Part shown: piece after piece, positions 25,000-33,270 of the stretch | Layout of the letters: the number at the start of each line of letters is the position of its first letter | How positions within the stretch are numbered: position 1 is the stretch's first letter | NCBI GenBank assembly: GCA_028293285.1 | Contig: JAQGPC010000006.1 | Location: 1 to 37,936, forward strand | Length of the DNA stretch: 37,936 nucleotides | Direction of reading: 5' to 3' | Source: Pedosphaera sp. | GTDB lineage: Bacteria > Verrucomicrobiota > Verrucomicrobiia > Limisphaerales > Pedosphaeraceae | Made by a program: the position numbers and the translations under genes | The notes under the pieces: generated by a model | What the model was told of the DNA's origin: nothing | Databases searched by the model: none | The model's input: only the letters and a program-made list of their open reading frames with translations

Positions 25000-26652
25000 T
25001 TATTTCCCGCCCATGAATGTCTTTAGCATACTGGTCCCAAACTTGATCATTTTCAGCGAGTTGGAGTGGGATTGGCTAAGCGCATTCATTTGTTCGGGAC
25101 TTAAAAAATCGGCGGCCTGTTTCTGAATGCGCTGGTTCCTCTCCTCTTGCCCGGCTAGATACTTATCCAATGCCTCCGGGGAACTATCCGCGTCTGGCTT
25201 CACCAACTTTCCCTGCTTGTACTCTGCTTTTATCAAGGTAAACAAGCGTGCGCCTTGCTCCTCGCTCAACCGATTGCTGTCGTCCAACTTGCCCTTCAAG
25301 GCTGTCACCTCGCTACGAGCAGGCAGATTGCCAGCAAATTCTTCATACTGTGCGTAGCCTCCATCGCCCAACAAGCCCCGTAGCTGGCTCTCAAATTCTT
25401 TTTTGTTATTATCGCGCGCTCCGGTGCCTTCGGTTTTACTCCTCTCCCCACGCATGACCGCCAATTGCACTTCCATGTCTTTCGTTGATTTATCCAACAG
25501 GATTTGTAGAAACTTCTCGCTTTCCTCAGGTGTGAGCTTCAGTTCTTTTATCAATGGCGCGTAAAGAAGTTTTTGGGATTCCACGGCCGCCTGACGCATC
25601 ATCTCCTTCATCGCCGGATTATCCATGATTTTGGCCAGTGTGGTCATGGGTGAGGCGTTACTGCCGGAATTTGCATCAGCTTTCGCCGCCGCCACGGCGG
25701 AGGCAATGGCGGACTTTTTACTGCCAATTATTTTTGCCTTCTCGGTTGTTGCGGAATGCAGGTCATTCGCCATCGCGAGCTGTTCCTGCCTGAGCTTCTC
25801 GATGGTTGCTTTTTGTGTCGCCACCTCTTTGTCCCGCTGCTGCAACTGTTGCCGCACTGATTCTACTTCCCGCTTCTGGATCACCACCTCATGCGTTTCG
25901 TATGCCACCAGCGCTGCCACGCCGACTCCCACCGCGATTTTAAGCTTGGTCCATGCCATAAGTTTTAAAGTTCCTTTCACTACCATTAACGTCGAAGATG
26001 TCACCGCGGCCCCCTGCGCCACTCCGATCGTCACGGAGGCCGCCAACCCAATCGGCGCGGCTTGAACTGCATTCGCTGCAATCATTCCACTCAACGCCGC
26101 GGCAGAAAGCGCAATCCCACGTTTACTGAAGAACCCGCGCAGCTTTTCCACTGCGCGAGTGACTCGTTTCTTTGCGGCTTCTTCATTGACCCCGATTGCC
26201 GCCCCCACCTCTTTTAAATTCTTTCCTTCCACAAACCGCAGCACGATGGCGTTGCGATCCTTTTCACCCAGATCCGCCACCGCATCGTCGAGCAACGGCG
26301 CGATTTGTTTCCACATATCCGCTTCCGGTTCATGCAAATTGGATTCCATGCAAGCCTCCTGTTCGCGGCGAACTCTTTTAATTTCGGCTCGCAAGTAATT
26401 GGACGCCGTCAACCGGGCAGTCTTGAACAGCCATCCGGATAGGACAGTTCCTTTGCCCAGACCAGATGCTTTTTTGGCGAGAATAATGAAGACTGCCTGC
26501 GTTATCTCCTCGGCGTGTTGACGATTGCCCACGTATCGCAACGCCACGGAATAAACCATGTCAATATACCGCGAAACCAGCGTCGCAAAAGCCTGCTCGG
26601 ACTTTTTCGACGTGTATTCCTGCAATAATTCAATGTCGCCCATCATCAGCAT
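25000..26652 (-). CDS. ECF-type RNA polymerase sigma factor with membrane and C-terminal sensor-like domains
   Basis: The 550-residue protein starts with a sigma-70 region 2 (about residues 8-90: EQAFATLVSRYIDMVYSVALRYVGN, then HAEEITQAVFIILAKKASG) and a region 4 helix-turn-helix (about 115-172: DRNAIVLRFVEGKNLKEVGAAIGVNEEAAKKRV). Two hydrophobic segments follow (about 180-212 and 237-251). After them come a coiled coil (258-310) and a long helical C-terminal part with LTPEESEKFLQILLDKS and FLSPEQMNALSQ, resembling CpxP/Spy-type LTxxQ helices. The layout suggests a membrane-bound sigma factor whose distal part senses the envelope. The start could be the third Met (26643). It lies 75 bases downstream of the four-gene operon and may regulate it. 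Confidence 0.87.
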   Translation of the reverse strand: MLMMGDIELLQEYTSKKSEQAFATLVSRYIDMVYSVALRYVGNRQHAEEITQAVFIILAKKASGLGKGTVLSGWLFKTARLTASNYLRAEIKRVRREQEACMESNLHEPEADMWKQIAPLLDDAVADLGEKDRNAIVLRFVEGKNLKEVGAAIGVNEEAAKKRVTRAVEKLRGFFSKRGIALSAAALSGMIAANAVQAAPIGLAASVTIGVAQGAAVTSSTLMVVKGTLKLMAWTKLKIAVGVGVAALVAYETHEVVIQKREVESVRQQLQQRDKEVATQKATIEKLRQEQLAMANDLHSATTEKAKIIGSKKSAIASAVAAAKADANSGSNASPMTTLAKIMDNPAMKEMMRQAAVESQKLLYAPLIKELKLTPEESEKFLQILLDKSTKDMEVQLAVMRGERSKTEGTGARDNNKKEFESQLRGLLGDGGYAQYEEFAGNLPARSEVTALKGKLDDSNRLSEEQGARLFTLIKAEYKQGKLVKPDADSSPEALDKYLAGQEERNQRIQKQAADFLSPEQMNALSQSHSNSLKMIKFGTSMLKTFMGGK

Positions 26653-26727
26653 CTACTTATAGATGTCTGATTCGGCGAAAAAGGGACATTTTATTTACAG
26701 ATACTTTAACCTGTCACACAGAGCCAT

Positions 26728-27030
26728 TTACTCAGGAACTTTGGCCGCCAATACGTCCACCTTTTCCAGAGTGGGCGGTTGTGCGAAAAGTTCCGGGGCT
26801 TGGGCCATCAACGCCTGGGCGACGCGACCCGAAAGATGCGCCTGCCGGCCATTCTCATCCTGGAAAGCATCGAAGATACCGAATGTGGAAGGTCCCATAC
26901 GGATGGCGTACCATTCGAGTGTGCCCGGTTCCTGCCGGACCAGGTCCAAACCTCCGCGGAGAAACTTCTCCACTTCCGCCTCTTTCCCCGGCTTTGCCTG
27001 CATGCGAACAAAAATTCCTAAGTTAACCAT
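26728..27030 (-). CDS. Antibiotic biosynthesis monooxygenase-type (YgiN-like) small protein
   Basis: The 100-residue protein has the ABM dimeric alpha/beta-barrel pattern. It starts MVNLGIFVRMQAKPGKEAEVEKFL, then has GTLEWYAIRMGPSTFGIFDAFQDENGRQAHLSG and a final strand LEKVDVLAAKVPE. Family members include quinol monooxygenases and related stress enzymes that act without a metal or bound cofactor. The true substrate cannot be read from sequence. The ATG at 27030 has a plausible GGAAA ribosome binding site upstream; the frame extends to 27078 but would overlap the previous gene. It is the last gene of the operon 30344-26728. Confidence 0.82.
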   Translation of the reverse strand: MVNLGIFVRMQAKPGKEAEVEKFLRGGLDLVRQEPGTLEWYAIRMGPSTFGIFDAFQDENGRQAHLSGRVAQALMAQAPELFAQPPTLEKVDVLAAKVPE

Positions 27031-27074
27031 AATTATTTCCTTTCTTATCATACACCCGAACCAAGACATCCCAT

Positions 27075-28208
27075 TCAACGCAGCAAAACCGGCTGTGCAT
27101 CGATGGGAATACGGAAGAGCGTGTAAGGCTTACGCCGCAAGTCATGTCCCTGATGAAAGCGTGCCTGGCGATGCAATTGATTCGCTGTGACGTACAGAAA
27201 TCCATCCGTTGCCAGCGAGAGCGTGTCCGGCCAGAGCAGGCGTGCATCGTGCGCAACCGTTTCCCAAATTCCATGCGGAGGACGGCGCAGTATTGCATTA
27301 TGCTCGTAATTTGTTGCGTAGATATGTCCTGCCGCATCTGATTCAAGGCCGTCCGCGGCACCGCCCTTGTCCCCCTCATCAATCACCGTATGCGCGACTA
27401 ATTCATCGTCCAGCCAGGGATCAGCCAAAGCGTCTGTAGCCACGCTGTAAAGCCATCGACTGATCAACGGACAGTAATACAAACGTGTTCCGTCGGCACT
27501 CATTGCGATTCCGTCCGCGCCCATCGTAATCGGCTTGATGGTTCCATCTGTTTTGCGCTCCAACAGCGGACTTCCCTCCACAACCGGGAGGCAACCACGC
27601 GGTGCGCCGGCTCTTGTCGAGGGGTGATTATGGAGTCGCCGCCAACTTTTGCCTGTCGCCAAATCCACTACAATGATTCCGTTTGGTCCCTTGTCAGAGG
27701 AGTCGGTGATGAAGGCCATTCCCTCGGCATTGCGCCGCAAGTCGAAACGCACATCATTCAGGTAACTGGTGGGCAGGACGACATCCGTCGGAAACAGTAT
27801 CTTCTTCACGACGGAATCCGTCATCAGGTCCACGCAAACCAGCTTGGGCCCGCCGTAATAAGTCAAATCGAACATGGGACTGCCGGTATCAAGAATCCAC
27901 AGACGATCCGCAGCGTCCACGACAACACTCTGAACTGAGATAAATGCCGCAGCGAGGTCGCCCGGGACGGGTTGGTTAATCCCTTCGTTCGGAAAAGACA
28001 CAAGCTTGCCATCCTCAACTTCGGCTACAGTGAACTTGACGTTATCACCCCACCTCGGAAAACAAACGAAGATACGCCCCCCGCGCGATACCGTCACTCC
28101 GGTCGGCATCGCACCGTCGAAGTAAGTCACCGGCTCAAGCAGGCCAAACGATTCATCAGTTGGCAATTTCCGAGGCTCAGCCTCGGTTGGCAAGGTCGCC
28201 ACAGCCAT
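27075..28208 (-). CDS. Major royal jelly / Yellow-family protein (L-dopachrome tautomerase-related)
   Basis: The 377-residue protein reads as a six-bladed propeller of the MRJP/Yellow family, related to SMP-30/gluconolactonase folds. Characteristic segments are GVTVSRGGRIFVCFPRW, SVVVDAADRLWILDTGSP, LPTSYLNDVRFDLRRN, AFITDSSDKGPNGIIVVDL, DGIAMSADGTRLYYCPLISRWLY and LLWPDTLSLATDGFLYVTANQLH. Bacterial members are often annotated from the eukaryotic family, but their reactions are mostly unknown. No signal peptide is visible, so it may be cytoplasmic. It lies 18 bases downstream of the alcohol dehydrogenase gene, and its coding end is 44 bases from the monooxygenase start, so the genes are probably one transcript. 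Confidence 0.83.
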   Translation of the reverse strand: MAVATLPTEAEPRKLPTDESFGLLEPVTYFDGAMPTGVTVSRGGRIFVCFPRWGDNVKFTVAEVEDGKLVSFPNEGINQPVPGDLAAAFISVQSVVVDAADRLWILDTGSPMFDLTYYGGPKLVCVDLMTDSVVKKILFPTDVVLPTSYLNDVRFDLRRNAEGMAFITDSSDKGPNGIIVVDLATGKSWRRLHNHPSTRAGAPRGCLPVVEGSPLLERKTDGTIKPITMGADGIAMSADGTRLYYCPLISRWLYSVATDALADPWLDDELVAHTVIDEGDKGGAADGLESDAAGHIYATNYEHNAILRRPPHGIWETVAHDARLLWPDTLSLATDGFLYVTANQLHRQARFHQGHDLRRKPYTLFRIPIDAQPVLLR

Positions 28209-28226
28209 GGGAAAATTCTCCTTCGC

Positions 28227-29396
28227 TTATGGTTTCAGCACAATTTTAACGCAATTGTCTTCCTTGTTATCGAACATCTCGTAACCCTTCGACGCATCCG
28301 CAAGATTCATGCGGTGGGTAATGACAAACGTTGAATCTATCTCCCCTTTCTGGATGCGTTCCAAGAGCGGACGCATATAACGCTGCACGTGGGTCTGTCC
28401 GGTCTTGATGGTCAATGACCGGTTCATTATGGCGCCGAAAGGCACCTTATCCAGAAAGCCGCCATACACTCCGGGAACCGAGACCGTACCGCCGTTGCGG
28501 CAACACATGATGGCTTGACGCAGCACAATCGGCCGGTCGGTTTCCAACATGGCGGCTTGTTTAACGCGATCGTACGCGCCGGCCAGTCCATGGGCATGGG
28601 CTTCCATGCCAACGGCATCAATACACCGATCCGGCCCACGATCTCCGGTCATCTCCTCCAAGGCATCGTAAACATCCACCTCATCGTAATTCAGCGTTAC
28701 CGCTCCCAGCTTCTCTTCGGCCATACGCAAGCGATTAGGAAAACGATCAATGGCAATCACCCGCTCTGCTCCGAGTAGAAAGGCGCTTTGAATGGCAAAC
28801 TGTCCCACCGGCCCGCAACCCCATACCGCCACCGTATCGCCAGGCTCGATGTCGCATTGCTCGGCCGCCATATATCCCGTCGGGAGAATGTCGGAAAGGA
28901 ACAGCACCTGTTCGTCCGTCAATCCTTCAGGGATTTTGATGGGGTTCACATCCGCAAAGGGAACCCGCGCATACTCCGCCTGTCCACCCGCGTATCCGCC
29001 CAACAAATGCGAGTAACCGTAGATGCCCGCCGGTGAATGTCCCCACATCTCCTCGGCCAACGGTGCATTGGGATTGGAATTTTCACACAACGAAAACATT
29101 TTCTTCTCGCAGAAAAAACAGTTGCCACACGCGATCGGGAATGGGACCACCACGCGGTCTCCCGCCTGCAAGTTTTTCACGGCGCTGCCCACCTCCACCA
29201 CCTCACCCATGAATTCATGCCCCAGGATGTCTCCCTTTTCCATCGTCGGCACAAAGCCGTTATATAGATGCAAATCAGAGCCGCAGATCGCCGTCGAAGT
29301 GATTTTTACAATCGCATCTCGGGGATTTAAAATCTTCGGGTCGGGAACAGTTTCCACCCGCACGTCATGTTTGCCATACCAACAATTAGCTTTCAT
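28227..29396 (-). CDS. Zinc-dependent alcohol dehydrogenase (formaldehyde dehydrogenase-like)
   Basis: The 389-residue protein is a medium-chain dehydrogenase. Catalytic zinc ligands fit C38 ([10 protein letters not shown]) and H60-E61 ([12 protein letters not shown]). The structural-zinc cysteines are C90, C93, C96 and C104 ([16 protein letters not shown]). The NAD(P)-binding loop is [13 protein letters not shown]. The insertion [13 protein letters not shown] and overall length resemble the glutathione-independent formaldehyde-dehydrogenase branch, but the substrate cannot be fixed. It lies between the SRPBCC-protein gene and the MRJP-like gene, with gaps of 24 and 18 bases, which suggests an aldehyde or alcohol conversion within one operon. 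Confidence 0.93.
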   Translation of the reverse strand: MKANCWYGKHDVRVETVPDPKILNPRDAIVKITSTAICGSDLHLYNGFVPTMEKGDILGHEFMGEVVEVGSAVKNLQAGDRVVVPFPIACGNCFFCEKKMFSLCENSNPNAPLAEEMWGHSPAGIYGYSHLLGGYAGGQAEYARVPFADVNPIKIPEGLTDEQVLFLSDILPTGYMAAEQCDIEPGDTVAVWGCGPVGQFAIQSAFLLGAERVIAIDRFPNRLRMAEEKLGAVTLNYDEVDVYDALEEMTGDRGPDRCIDAVGMEAHAHGLAGAYDRVKQAAMLETDRPIVLRQAIMCCRNGGTVSVPGVYGGFLDKVPFGAIMNRSLTIKTGQTHVQRYMRPLLERIQKGEIDSTFVITHRMNLADASKGYEMFDNKEDNCVKIVLKP

Positions 29397-29420
29397 AAAA
29401 CAGTCTCCTTTTAAATAATT

Positions 29421-30344
29421 TTAAAATCCTCTACGGACCGGCTCATCGAACTTTTTCGACGTGCTGCTTGGCCGCCCGGCGGGCTGTCCTCTGGTCGTCG
29501 GAATCTCACCGGTTTCCACGAACTGCTTGAAACGGTGCAAATCCACATGCACCTGTTTTTCAGGTGCCTGGGCGAACAGTTTGGCAATCTTCGCCCCAAG
29601 CACACCTGCTGGTGGATTGTAATCCATTTCCACTTTCACCACGGTGCCGCGTCCGCCCGGAGCGCGTTCAAACCGCACCACTCCGGCGTTGTCCACATCC
29701 GAACCTTCCAGCGAGCGCCAGGCGATGCATTCATTCGGTTTGTCTTCTGTTATCTCAGCATCCCATTCCACATCGGTTCCCGCCGGGCCTCTCGCAATCC
29801 AATGCGAATGTCCATCGCCGCTCTGCTTCACGGATTTCAGGTGATTCATGAAACGGGGCAGGCCCTCAAAATTATGCCAGAAGTTATAAAGCTCTTCCGG
29901 CGGACGGTTAACGGTGATGCTTCTCTCGACATGCACGGCGCCACCCTTCGAGCCGGACTTGCTGCTAAGTCGTTGGGCGCAATTCAAATCCAGAGCCGTT
30001 ATCCCGGCTATTGCCACCGTCGTCGCACAAACTTGCGCACGATTGTGTTTATCTGACGTAAAAGCCGCCCCCAAGAGAGCCAAATCCATGGCATCTCCCG
30101 CAACCCGCGCCCAAACCCAGCCTGCGGGCCGAGGTTGACTGAGGATACCAATGCCACAGGCAATTTCGCGCAAACCCACAAAGCGTATGGTCCCTTCGTG
30201 CTCGTCATCGTCCACCCCAGCCATTTTTGCCATGCGTCCGGGCATGAAAAGTCCAGCTATCCCAAGGCCGATGCTGAACCACCCCAACCCACGCGCCAGC
30301 CGTTCCTCATCTTCCATTGCTTCTTTTATGAAATTATTGTCCAT
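29421..30344 (-). CDS. Membrane-anchored SRPBCC (START-like) protein
   Basis: The 307-residue protein has an N-terminal part (about residues 1-115) with three or four hydrophobic segments (LGWFSIGLGIAGLF, FVGLREIACGIGIL, MDLALLGAAF, VAIAGITALDL), resembling DUF4267-type membrane domains. An SRPBCC/COQ10-like domain follows (about 125-285): VERSITVNRPPEELYNFWHNFEGLPRFMNHLKSV, SHWIARGPAGTDVEWDAEI, GRGTVVKVEMDYNPPAGVLG. Such domains bind lipophilic ligands such as quinones or aromatic polyketides. The tail after about residue 285 is disordered (TTRGQPAGRPSSTS). It is the first gene of the operon and divergent from the PVC cytochrome gene. Confidence 0.83.
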   Translation of the reverse strand: MDNNFIKEAMEDEERLARGLGWFSIGLGIAGLFMPGRMAKMAGVDDDEHEGTIRFVGLREIACGIGILSQPRPAGWVWARVAGDAMDLALLGAAFTSDKHNRAQVCATTVAIAGITALDLNCAQRLSSKSGSKGGAVHVERSITVNRPPEELYNFWHNFEGLPRFMNHLKSVKQSGDGHSHWIARGPAGTDVEWDAEITEDKPNECIAWRSLEGSDVDNAGVVRFERAPGGRGTVVKVEMDYNPPAGVLGAKIAKLFAQAPEKQVHVDLHRFKQFVETGEIPTTRGQPAGRPSSTSKKFDEPVRRGF

Positions 30345-30553
30345 GACTTGTTTCTCCTCTTTTGAACCAATTATGTTTTTATATGAAAAATTGTCACAAT
30401 CACCATTACCCTTTTAATTCAGCCTAAGTCCTGCCCTTTCCACATCAACAGGGGTGATGAACCCAATTTTGATAATCCCCAGACTCAATGAAGAAGGCTG
30501 GATTTCTTGAAGAAGTTCAGAAACAATTCCGTCTTACTGTCTCAATTCATAAT
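30345..30553. other. Divergent intergenic region
   Basis: This 209-base gap separates the operon from the PVC cytochrome gene and should contain both promoters. I did not identify convincing boxes or an operator. Confidence 0.4.
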
Positions 30554-33187
30554 ATGAAGAATTACTGTTGGCTTTATTTGCTGATGATCGCGGGCATAGG
30601 GCTCTGCCCAAATCTATTTGCTGCTGACGCGCCTGACACAGCCACCCAGTCACAGTCCACTCCTTATCTTTCACCGGAAGAAGAAGCCAAAACCATCTGC
30701 CTGCCCGAAGGCTATCGTCTCGAATTGGTTGTCAGCGACCCCATCATCAAAGAACCGGTCGTCGCCACTTTCGATGGCAATGGCCGTATGTTCGTCGCCG
30801 AAATGCGGAGTTACATGCAGGAGATTGATGGCAAGGACGAGCACGCTCCCCGTGGACGCGTCTCCCTGCACTGGTCCAGCAAGCACAATGGCGTTTACGA
30901 CAAACACACCGTTTTTATCGATAAGCTCGTTTTGCCCCGCATGATCCTACCCATGGCCGATGGCTTGCTCGTCAACGAAACTGACACCGAAGATCTCTGG
31001 CTTTATCGCGATACCAATGGCGATGGCGTGGCTGACAAAAAAGAATTGTTCTACGCAGGCGGTCCGCGGGGGGGAAATCTTGAGCATCAACAAAGCGGCC
31101 TGATTTGGAACCTCGACAACTGGATATATCAAGCGGTGAATGCGTATCGGCTCCGTCTTCAAGGCACGAATGTCGTTCGCGAACCAACTGCACCCAATGG
31201 CGGTCAGTGGGGCATTTCACATGACGATTACGGCAAGCTCTGGTTCGTCAATGCCGGCGGCGAAGTCGGCCCGACCCATTTTCAGGAACCGATTGTTTAC
31301 GGCGCATTCAATGCGAAAGATCAGTTCGCCCCTGACTTCGTGGAAGTTTGGCCACTCGTCGGCCTCGCGGATGTGCAAGGCGGCAACATTCGTTTTCGGC
31401 CACAGGATAAAACGCTCAATCATTTCACCGCTACTTGCGGTGGTGAAATTTATCGTGGCGACCGTCTGCCCGCAGATCTGCGCGGCGACCTTCTTTTCGC
31501 TGAACCGGTGGGACGACTCATCCGTCGCACGAAGGTCGAAGTGAAGGAAGGTCTCACTTACCTCCGCAATGCTTACGATAAAACCGAGTTCATTCGTTCC
31601 AGCGATCCCAATTTCCGTCCTGTGAATCTGGTCACGGCCCCGGATGGCACATTGTATATCGTGGACATGTATCGCGGCATCATCCAGGAGGGAAACTGGG
31701 TCCGCGAAGGTTCCTATCTCCGCACGATGGTGCAAAAGTATGAACTGGATAAAAACTTCGGGCGCGGTCGCATCTGGCGCTTAGTTCACAAGGATTTCAA
31801 ACCTGGCCCGCAACCGCGTATGCAGGATGAAAAGCCCTCACAGCTCATCAAACATCTGGAGCATCCCAACGGTTGGTGGCGTGACACCGCACAAAAGTTG
31901 CTCGTTCTACGCGGTGACAAATCCGTAGTACCAGCATTAACCAAGATGGCGCAAGGCAATCCGAATCATCTGGCGCGCATCCATGCGCTCTGGACTTTGG
32001 AAGGCTTGAATGCGCTCACTCCTGCTTTCATTCGCGAGAAGTTAAAGGACCAACATCCGCAGGTTCGCGTTGCCGCCATTCGCACCAGCGAAACGCTTTA
32101 CAAGAAAGGCGGCCAATCGCTCGTCACCGACGTGTTGGCACTCAATCAGGATTCGGATGCAAATGTTGTCATTCAGGTGATGCTGACTGCGAATCTATTG
32201 AAATGGGAAAATGCGACGGCCTTCATCGAATCCACCGTTGCCACCAACTCCATGCGCGGCGTAAAGGAAATCGGCGCCCAATTAATCCAGCCGAACGTCT
32301 CATTTTCCCGAGAATTTACTGCCGCCGAAAAGAAATTATTGGAACGCGGCGAAGTGATTTACAAGGAACTTTGTTTCTCGTGTCACGGTTCTGATGGCAA
32401 AGGGATGCCCCTTCAAGGAGCCAAGCCGGGTACCACCATGGCCCCGCCGCTGGCCAATTCAAAAACCGTCAAGGGCCACCATGACGCCATCATCAATGTC
32501 GTCCTGAAAGGTCTTACTGGCCCGGTCAATGGCAAAACCTACGACGCCTTGATGGTGCCGATGGAAAGCAACGACGACGTATGGATTGCCGCAGTCACTT
32601 CTTACATTCGCAATAGTTTTGGCAATGATGCGTCGCTGATCAGCACCAATGATGTCGCCCTCGTCCGCGCCACCACCAAAGACCGTGCCGTGCCCTGGAC
32701 ACTGGATGAACTACGCGCCGCGTTGCCGCTGGAATTGATGAACAACCGTCAATGGAAAGTCAGCGCCAGCCACAATCCCAACACAGCTCCGTTCGCTGTC
32801 GATCACGATATCAAATCCCGCTACGAAACCGGCACGTCACAAGTTCCCGGCATGTGGTTCCAAGTCGAATTACCCGGGGAAGAAACCATCTGCAGCCTCG
32901 GCTTGGACGCGGGAAGTTCGATGAACGATTATCCGCGCGGCTATCAGGTGCAATTGTCGAGCGATGGAACGAATTGGAGCGAACCCGTCGCTTCCGGCAA
33001 AGGCACCAGTGCGGTTACGGAAATCACATTTGCTCCTGTGAAAACGAAGTTCATCCGCATCACCCAAACCGGCTCAGTGGATGGCCTCTGGTGGTCCATC
33101 CACGAACTGCATATTTGGATGCCCGGCCAGCCAATGAAAGCCAAACCTGCTGTGGCTAAGAAGCCGGAAGCGTCGAAGTTTGAGTAA
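30554..33187 (+). CDS. PVC-type propeller / HEAT / cytochrome c / F5/8C protein
   Basis: From the ATG at 30554 the protein has 877 residues. A signal peptide (MKNYCWLYLLMIAGIGLCPNLFAADA) precedes an N-terminal beta-propeller domain (about 40-400) of the membrane-bound-dehydrogenase type, with VVATFDGNGRMFVAEMRSY, DTNGDGVADKKELFY and VTAPDGTLYIVDMYRG. HEAT-like helices follow (about 430-580: HARIHALWTLEGL, HPQVRVAAIRTSETL). One class I cytochrome c domain has its heme site CFSCH at residues 607-611 (KELCFSCHGSDGKGM), with a candidate axial methionine in LMVPMESNDD. A final F5/8C domain (about 735-860) probably binds carbohydrate. The expected role is periplasmic oxidation of a sugar or alcohol with electron transfer through the heme. 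The longer frame from 30488 hides the signal peptide. Confidence 0.9.
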   Translation: MKNYCWLYLLMIAGIGLCPNLFAADAPDTATQSQSTPYLSPEEEAKTICLPEGYRLELVVSDPIIKEPVVATFDGNGRMFVAEMRSYMQEIDGKDEHAPRGRVSLHWSSKHNGVYDKHTVFIDKLVLPRMILPMADGLLVNETDTEDLWLYRDTNGDGVADKKELFYAGGPRGGNLEHQQSGLIWNLDNWIYQAVNAYRLRLQGTNVVREPTAPNGGQWGISHDDYGKLWFVNAGGEVGPTHFQEPIVYGAFNAKDQFAPDFVEVWPLVGLADVQGGNIRFRPQDKTLNHFTATCGGEIYRGDRLPADLRGDLLFAEPVGRLIRRTKVEVKEGLTYLRNAYDKTEFIRSSDPNFRPVNLVTAPDGTLYIVDMYRGIIQEGNWVREGSYLRTMVQKYELDKNFGRGRIWRLVHKDFKPGPQPRMQDEKPSQLIKHLEHPNGWWRDTAQKLLVLRGDKSVVPALTKMAQGNPNHLARIHALWTLEGLNALTPAFIREKLKDQHPQVRVAAIRTSETLYKKGGQSLVTDVLALNQDSDANVVIQVMLTANLLKWENATAFIESTVATNSMRGVKEIGAQLIQPNVSFSREFTAAEKKLLERGEVIYKELCFSCHGSDGKGMPLQGAKPGTTMAPPLANSKTVKGHHDAIINVVLKGLTGPVNGKTYDALMVPMESNDDVWIAAVTSYIRNSFGNDASLISTNDVALVRATTKDRAVPWTLDELRAALPLELMNNRQWKVSASHNPNTAPFAVDHDIKSRYETGTSQVPGMWFQVELPGEETICSLGLDAGSSMNDYPRGYQVQLSSDGTNWSEPVASGKGTSAVTEITFAPVKTKFIRITQTGSVDGLWWSIHELHIWMPGQPMKAKPAVAKKPEASKFE

Positions 33188-33270
33188 TTGAGGCGTGCCG
33201 ACAAAAGTAGTTAATTGTTGACCCTTGTCATTGCCTCTGCAAAGGTGTGTTCCATTCTGTGGGGTTACGC

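Noticed and set aside
26728-30344. Antibiotic biosynthetic gene cluster
   Set aside because: The ABM family name is misleading. There are no synthases, carrier proteins or tailoring sets nearby, so only a small redox operon is supported.
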